64,000 nt of DNA. It comes from Aphelocoma coerulescens. Lineage: Eukaryota; Chordata; Aves; Passeriformes; Corvidae. Below the pieces are notes generated by a model that made no database searches, was not told the DNA's origin, and saw only the letters and a list, made by a program, of their open reading frames with translations. Shown piece by piece: positions 58,850-64,000 of this stretch. The stretch lies in contig NW_027183804.1 of NCBI RefSeq assembly GCF_041296385.1, positions 1,426,001-1,490,000 on the forward strand, read 5' to 3'. Position numbers and translations under genes: made by a program. Each line of letters starts with the position of its first letter. Position 1 is the stretch's first letter.

Positions 58850-59873
58850 TACCAGCTATTACATTGTACAGGAGGTTATGATCCAGATTATACAGGTATC
58901 TTATAACTCAAGCTATATTAGCATCTTGTAACTTTGACCCCAGTTGTAATGTTAACTAGTTAATATCTGCATAGAAAGGTTATTCTTAACATGTTTACAC
59001 ATCATTTACGAGCAGCAGTTTTTTTCCTCCTAGTTGTAGAAAGAGGAGGAAGTGAGGACTTGTAGAGAAAGACAACTTGGCAGCACCAAGGTCAGTGGAA
59101 AGAAAGAGGGGCAGGAGATGCTCCCAGGGTGGGAGTCGGGATTTTCTCTGCAAGCCGTGGTGAGGACTGGGATAAAACAAACTGTCTCCCTGGGATCCAT
59201 GAAGTCCACGGGGGGATGCAGAGATCCACTTCCAGCCCGTGGGAAAAGCTGCTCACACCGGAGCGGGTGGATGCTACAAAAGCTGTAATCCAGGGGGAGA
59301 CCTGAACAGGGAGAGAGGGCTCCTGCTTCCAGAGAGAGAGAAAGAGGGCCCTTGCTTCCAAACTGAAGCAGCTGATCCTTAAAAGACTCCACCCCATGGA
59401 CTAATGACCCACCCCTGCAGTTTTGGGAAGGCTGTTTTGCCCGTGGGAGGGACTCAGGTTACAGCAGGCTGGGTGGGACTGATACTCGTGAAATTAGAAA
59501 GACGCTGGAGAAGTGCACAGAGAACTGTCTCCCGTGGGAAGGAGCCCATGGCACAGCAGAAGAAAGAGACTCCCCTCCCTGAGGGACCTGAAGAAAGATC
59601 TCGAGTGATGAACTGGCTTAAACACTCCCAGGCCCTGTTTCCCTGCAATTTTGGAGGGAAAGAGGGAGGGGATGGAGGGGAAAAAAGGTGTTTGAAAGGC
59701 TTATTTTCTTCCTCATTATCCTACTCTCTTAATAATAAATTTACTTTATACCTTTAAGTTTGAGCCTGTTTTGAACTTAGAATGTTTTTCTCCCAATCCT
59801 TATCTCAACTCATGAGCCCTTCGTGACAATTTTTGTGTGTAGCTGGTATTTGAAACAGTGTCAAACCACGACA
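58850..59873 (+). mobile_element. Solo LTR (mirror of 7299-8335)
   Basis: Ends AAACCACGACA. AATAAA lies near 59732. The outer end is approximate. Confidence 0.55.
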
Positions 59874-59879
59874 GTGGCC

Positions 59880-61050
59880 CTTGTGTTCCATGTGGCCCAG
59901 GTCTGTCACAAGTGACCCTTGGTTCCATGAGATTCCATTGCCCCACACTGGTCCCCAGGTTGCCCTGAGGCTGCGCTGTGTCCCAATGGACACTGGATTC
60001 CACAGGAGCTGGCAATGGCCCAGTGGCACCTGCGTCCTCTGAGGCCCCGCCTTGTCAAAGCAGAGCCTTGGATCCATGAGATTCCATGTTGTCACAATGG
60101 CCTGCTGAGTTCCATGGGGCTGTGCTGTGTCACAGTGGACACTGAGATCCACGTGCCCTGGCAATGTCCAAGTGGCACCTGGCTTCCACGAGGCCCCGCT
60201 GTGTTTGAAGGTGACACTTTGTTCCCCAAGATTGCATTGTGTCACAGTGGTGTCCTGGGTGCCACGAGGACCCGCTGTAAAACAGTGCACACTTGGTTCC
60301 ATGAGTTTCCATTCCATCAAAATGCTCTCTTGGATTCCATGAGGCCCTGCTGTGTCCCTCAGGAGCCTTTGTTCCATATTTTCCCCCTGTGCCACAATGG
60401 TCTCCAGTGCTCTCTGAGGCCACACCATGGGACAGTGGACATTTGCTTCCATGAGATTCCACGGTGTCACAATGGTCTCCTGGGTGCCATGAGGCCCCTC
60501 TTTGTAACAGCTGAGACTTGGTTCCCCAAGATTCCCTGGCGTCACTGTGCTCTCCTGGGATCCATCAGGCTGTGCTGTGTCACAGTGGACACTTGCTTCC
60601 TCCAAGGCTGCAGATGTCCAGTGGCACCGGCTTTCCTTCCATGAGGCCGCGCTTTGTCCCAATGGGGCCTTGGTTCCATGAGAATCCATTGTGACCCTGT
60701 GCTCCCCTAGGTCCCACGAGGCCTTGCTCTGCCACAATGGCACCTTGTTTCTACTCGGGCTGGCAATGTTTTTGTGGCCCTTGTGTTCCATGGGGCCCCT
60801 CTCTGTCACAAGTGACCCTTGGTTCCATGAGATTCCATTGCCCCACACTGGTCCCCAGGTTGCCCTGAGGCTGCGCTGTGTCCCAATGGACACTGGATTC
60901 CACAGGAGCTGGCAATGGCCCAGTGTCACCATTGTCCCATGAGGCCCCACTTGGTCAAAGTGGAGCCGTGTTTCCATGAGATTCCATGTTGGCACAGTGG
61001 CCTGCTGAGTTCCATGAGGCTGCGCTGTGTCCCAATGGACAATCTCGCTG
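59880..61050 (+). repeat. Minisatellite array (mirror of 6125-7298)
   Basis: The same dimeric units. A minus-strand frame of 440 codons stays open through the array, but it arises from the repeat period. Confidence 0.85.
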
Positions 61051-61059
61051 TCCCCGGCT

Positions 61060-63131
61060 CTGCCCTGCCACTGCCAGCCCTGCCCTGACCTCTGCCCAGC
61101 CTCACCCTCTGTGCCTTGGGCACACACACATGCCCTGAGCTCATCCTCCCTCTGGGTGCTTCTCCTGCCCCAGCGCTGCCCTGGGAGGGTTCATTCCTCA
61201 CAGGAGCTGCTGTGTTTGTACTGGTGCATTTTATAGCTCTGCTTCTGCCTCTCTGACACTTGTGTCTCCACAGAGCTCTGCAGGGAGAAGATTCTTGGAA
61301 TCGTGGAATGACAGAGGTGGGAAGAGCCCCCTGAGCCCCCTTGGCCGGGCTGTGGCTGGGCTGGAGTTGCCTTTGCCCAGAGCAGCCCCTGGGCTGCTGT
61401 GCTTGGCACTCGTGGCTGCAGCGGGGTTGGTCCCAGCCCAAGGCTTTGGCTGTCCCTGAGCAGGGCTGGCCCCGCATGAGGCGTCCCTGCAGCCCCCCAA
61501 AACCATGGGCTGGGGGTGAGCAAGTGTTCCCGAGGGCACAGGGAGGGGACAGCTGGGCTGGACTGACCCAAGGGATCTCCCATTCCATGGGACGTCATGG
61601 TCAGCATTGAACTGGGGAAAGGAAAAGGGTGAGAGGGTGTCTGGATTTTCTGTATTGATCCATTTGTCTTCCAAAGCAGCCACTCCATGCTCTGAATTCT
61701 TGCCTCCCTGTGGTTGCTTTGCTTCTGCATTTGGCCTTTGCTCTTTACTTCCCTGCCCCAGCCATTAACCTCTCCTTATGGTGACCCACAGTTTTCTCAG
61801 CTTCTTTTCTCCTGGTGCCTGGCTGGGGAGGGACAGTGCCAGAGACACTTGGTTGTCACTTGATGGACTGAGAGGTTTCACCAGGGTCACCTTGCCCAAG
61901 CCTTCTCTTATGGGCACACCCAGAAGTGTCAGGGCTCTGTCGGGTGCCCAGCCCTGAGCCGGGCTCATGCCCTGCTCACAGCCCCAGGGCTGCTCAGGGA
62001 CACGAGTCCTTCCCTGGCACGCTCACAGACAGCTCATTGCAGCAGGAGCAGGGGCTCCCTGGGCTCTGCTGCCGCTGCCAGAGCCTGGCAGGGAGCTCAG
62101 CCCTGCGGGTGTCACCCTGCCCTGCCCCTGCCCGAGGTGCCCCACGGCCGCAGGGATGGGCACGGGGAGCTCTGTGCACAGGAGCTCATCCCAGCCCTGC
62201 ATCCAGGGGGTTCCCAGGGGACGGCACTCTCTGGGAACTCCAGGAACAGCTGAAGGTGTTTGTGCTCGCTGCGTTTATGTCCCCCCCCCACACACAGGGT
62301 GTTCAGGGCTGTGTCTTGTCCGTGCACTGCAAACACGGAGCCCTGACCCGGTCCCTGGATGTCCCTCCATGGAGGGAAGAACAACCTCTGTGAGCTGGGC
62401 AGAGAGGCCCCTGCTGGCAGCGGCGCTGGCTTTGCCAGGGCACTGCTGGGTGCCCCCACCCTGAGCACTGCCACCCTTTGCTGCTCAGGGCTGGTTTCCT
62501 CTCCAGGGCGCTGCGTTGGGCACATCCTGGAGACAAAACTGGGAAGGAGATCGAAGCTTTCTGGCCCTGCACTGGGGAGATGCCCTCGCATGATGGAAAT
62601 GCTGCTGCAGAGCCCAGCTCTGTCCCAGCAGTGCCCACGGCCTGTCCCTGCCTGCAGCCCCCGGGCAGTCACACAGCAGGACTGGGACCCAGCTGACAGA
62701 GCACTGAGGCCTGAAACCAATGCAGGGGCTCTGCAGGGGAGTGTGGAAGGGAAGGAAGAGGAGTTACGGAGGAGAAGCCCTGGGGCTCCCTGGCAGTGCT
62801 CTCCTGCTGGGACTCTTTTCTCCCCCAGCTCTGCCCAGAGGCACCGACCCTGCAGCTCCAGAGAAGTCAGGGAGGAAAGATGTCAGGGAAACAAGACAAC
62901 ACAGGGCTCTTTCTTTTGTTCCAGCACACACATACTGTAGTGCAGCTCCCCGTTTATACAGTCTCTGGGTCACACGGGAAAGGCAAATACCAAATTAAAA
63001 CTGGAACAGACAAAGATTTTTGTGAGAACAAATTCACAGCAGCGTAACACCTGTGTCAGCAGCAACAAACACTGGACACAGAGTGGGCATTAATGAGTCA
63101 CATCAGAGCAGCTCTGCAGGAGAATGAGAGT
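61060..63131. other. Intergenic part of the right arm
   Basis: Mirror of 3978-6060. It includes a CR1-like piece at 61285-61440 (GAATCGTGGAATGACAGAGG). No gene recognised. Confidence 0.4.
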
Positions 63132-64000
63132 TTATTGCTGCTGAAAACCAGCCGTGATCCTTTTCCTCAGGGCATCCCTGAGCTCCTGGTTCCTCAGGCT
63201 GTAGATGAGGGGGTTCAGGGCTGGAGGCACCACCAAGTACAGAACTGACAGTGCCACATCCAGGGATGGGGACGAGATGGAGGGGAGCTTCAGGTGGGAA
63301 GACATGGCAGTGCTGAGGAACAGAGAGAGCACGGCCAGGTGAGGGAGGCACGTGGAAAAGGCTTTGTGCCGGGCCTGCTCAGAGGGGATCTTCAGCACGG
63401 CCCTGAAGATCTGCACATAGGAGAAAACAATGAACACAAAACAGCCAAAGAGCAAACAGGCACTGACAGCGATGAGCCCAAGTTCCCTGAGGTAGGATTT
63501 GGAGCAGGAGAGCTTGAGGATGTGTGGGATTTCCCAGAAGAACTGGCCGAGGGCATTGCCCTGGCACAGGGGCAGGGAAAATATATTGGCCGTGTGCATG
63601 AGAGCGTAGAGAAAGGCACTGGCCCAGGCAGCTGCTGCCATGTGGGCACAAGCTCTGCTGCCCAGGAGGGTCCCGTAGTGCAGGGCTTTGCAGATGGACA
63701 CGTAGTGGTCGTAGCACATGATGGTGAGGAGGAAATACTCTGCTGAGAGGAAGAAGAGAAGCAGAAAGAGCTGAGCAGCACATGCTGAGTAGGAGATGTG
63801 GCTGGTGCCCCAGAGGGAATTGTGCATGGCCTTGGGGACAGTGGTGCAGATGAAGCCCAGGTCGGTGAGGGCCAGGCTGAGCAGGAAGAAGAACATGGGG
63901 CTGTGCAGGTGCTGGCCGCAGGCTCCGGCGCTGATGATGAGGCCGTTGCCCAGGAGGGCAGCCAGGGAGATGCCCAGGAAGAGGCAGAAGTGCAGGAGCT
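63132..64000 (-). CDS. Olfactory receptor, OR14-like, open, N-terminus outside
   Basis: About 290 codons run without interruption from TM1 (GNGLII) to the stop, and the window edge removes the first 20-25 residues. Family marks are TM2 [21 protein letters not shown] after TM3, KAFSTCLPH in TM6 and NPLIYSLRNQELRDALRK in TM7 and the tail. It would act as an odorant receptor in sensory-neuron membranes, coupled to Golf and cAMP. It corresponds to the pseudogene at 3050-3976 in the other arm and is the better copy. The stop TAA lies inside AATAAA (63131-63136). Confidence 0.88.
   Translation of the reverse strand, partial: LLHFCLFLGISLAALLGNGLIISAGACGQHLHSPMFFFLLSLALTDLGFICTTVPKAMHNSLWGTSHISYSACAAQLFLLLFFLSAEYFLLTIMCYDHYVSICKALHYGTLLGSRACAHMAAAAWASAFLYALMHTANIFSLPLCQGNALGQFFWEIPHILKLSCSKSYLRELGLIAVSACLLFGCFVFIVFSYVQIFRAVLKIPSEQARHKAFSTCLPHLAVLSLFLSTAMSSHLKLPSISSPSLDVALSVLYLVVPPALNPLIYSLRNQELRDALRKRITAGFQQQ

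Larger units (their letters stand above)
56603..64000 (-). repeat. Right arm of about 7.4-kb inverted repeat
   Basis: Mirror of 3114-10512. It is continuous to the last base of the window, so the arm is longer than seen. Confidence 0.92.

Overview
The window looks like nuclear DNA from a songbird (passerine). It carries a PIM-like kinase gene and a maestro/HEAT-repeat (MROH-like) gene of kinds that are expanded in passerines, OR14-like (gamma-c) olfactory receptors, a KRAB-less C2H2 zinc-finger gene, CR1 LINE tails, avian-type endogenous retroviruses (ERVs) and scattered pieces of MHC class II beta genes. MHC class IIB, olfactory receptors and zinc fingers together recall the bird chromosome-16-type MHC neighbourhood. 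The chromosome assignment is inference.

Layout. 1-1.2 kb: a decayed zinc finger, an intact MHC IIB signal-peptide exon and a small 5' exon, all on the minus strand; the block recurs at 51.7-52.8 kb. 3.1-10.5 kb: left arm of a very large inverted repeat whose mirror copy is 56.6-64.0 kb and runs out of the window. The arms carry an OR14-like receptor (broken left, open right), a minisatellite, CR1 pieces, two or three LTRs and a CpG-rich exon-like block. 10.96-17.69 kb: an env-less ERVL-like provirus with both LTRs. 19.0-24.7 kb: an apparently intact 15-exon MROH-like gene (minus), with a solo LTR in one intron and a pentanucleotide array in another. 27.5-31.7 kb: a decayed ERV1-like provirus (minus). 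32.0-32.4 kb: a pseudogene of a PA-domain RING E3 ligase. 34.2-36.7 kb: an apparently intact PIM-like kinase gene (plus), followed by a second PIM exon relic. 41.6-45.0 kb: a decayed gammaretrovirus-like ERV (minus) with one LTR. 46-56 kb: MHC IIB fragments around an 8-finger zinc-finger gene, then a fragment with an MHC transmembrane exon bracketed by inverted LTR copies.

Three loci have open splice-consistent coding models: MROH-like (712 aa), PIM-like (422 aa) and the zinc finger (324 aa). The right olfactory receptor is open as far as visible. Everything else recognisable is a relic. No operon-like or prokaryotic system is present. The most interesting features are the large palindrome, the interdigitation of MHC IIB exon 1 with zinc-finger exons in two copies, the dispersed minisatellite family, and a stop codon that cuts off a ninth zinc finger. 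Exon boundaries were placed by eye from splice consensus and frame continuity.
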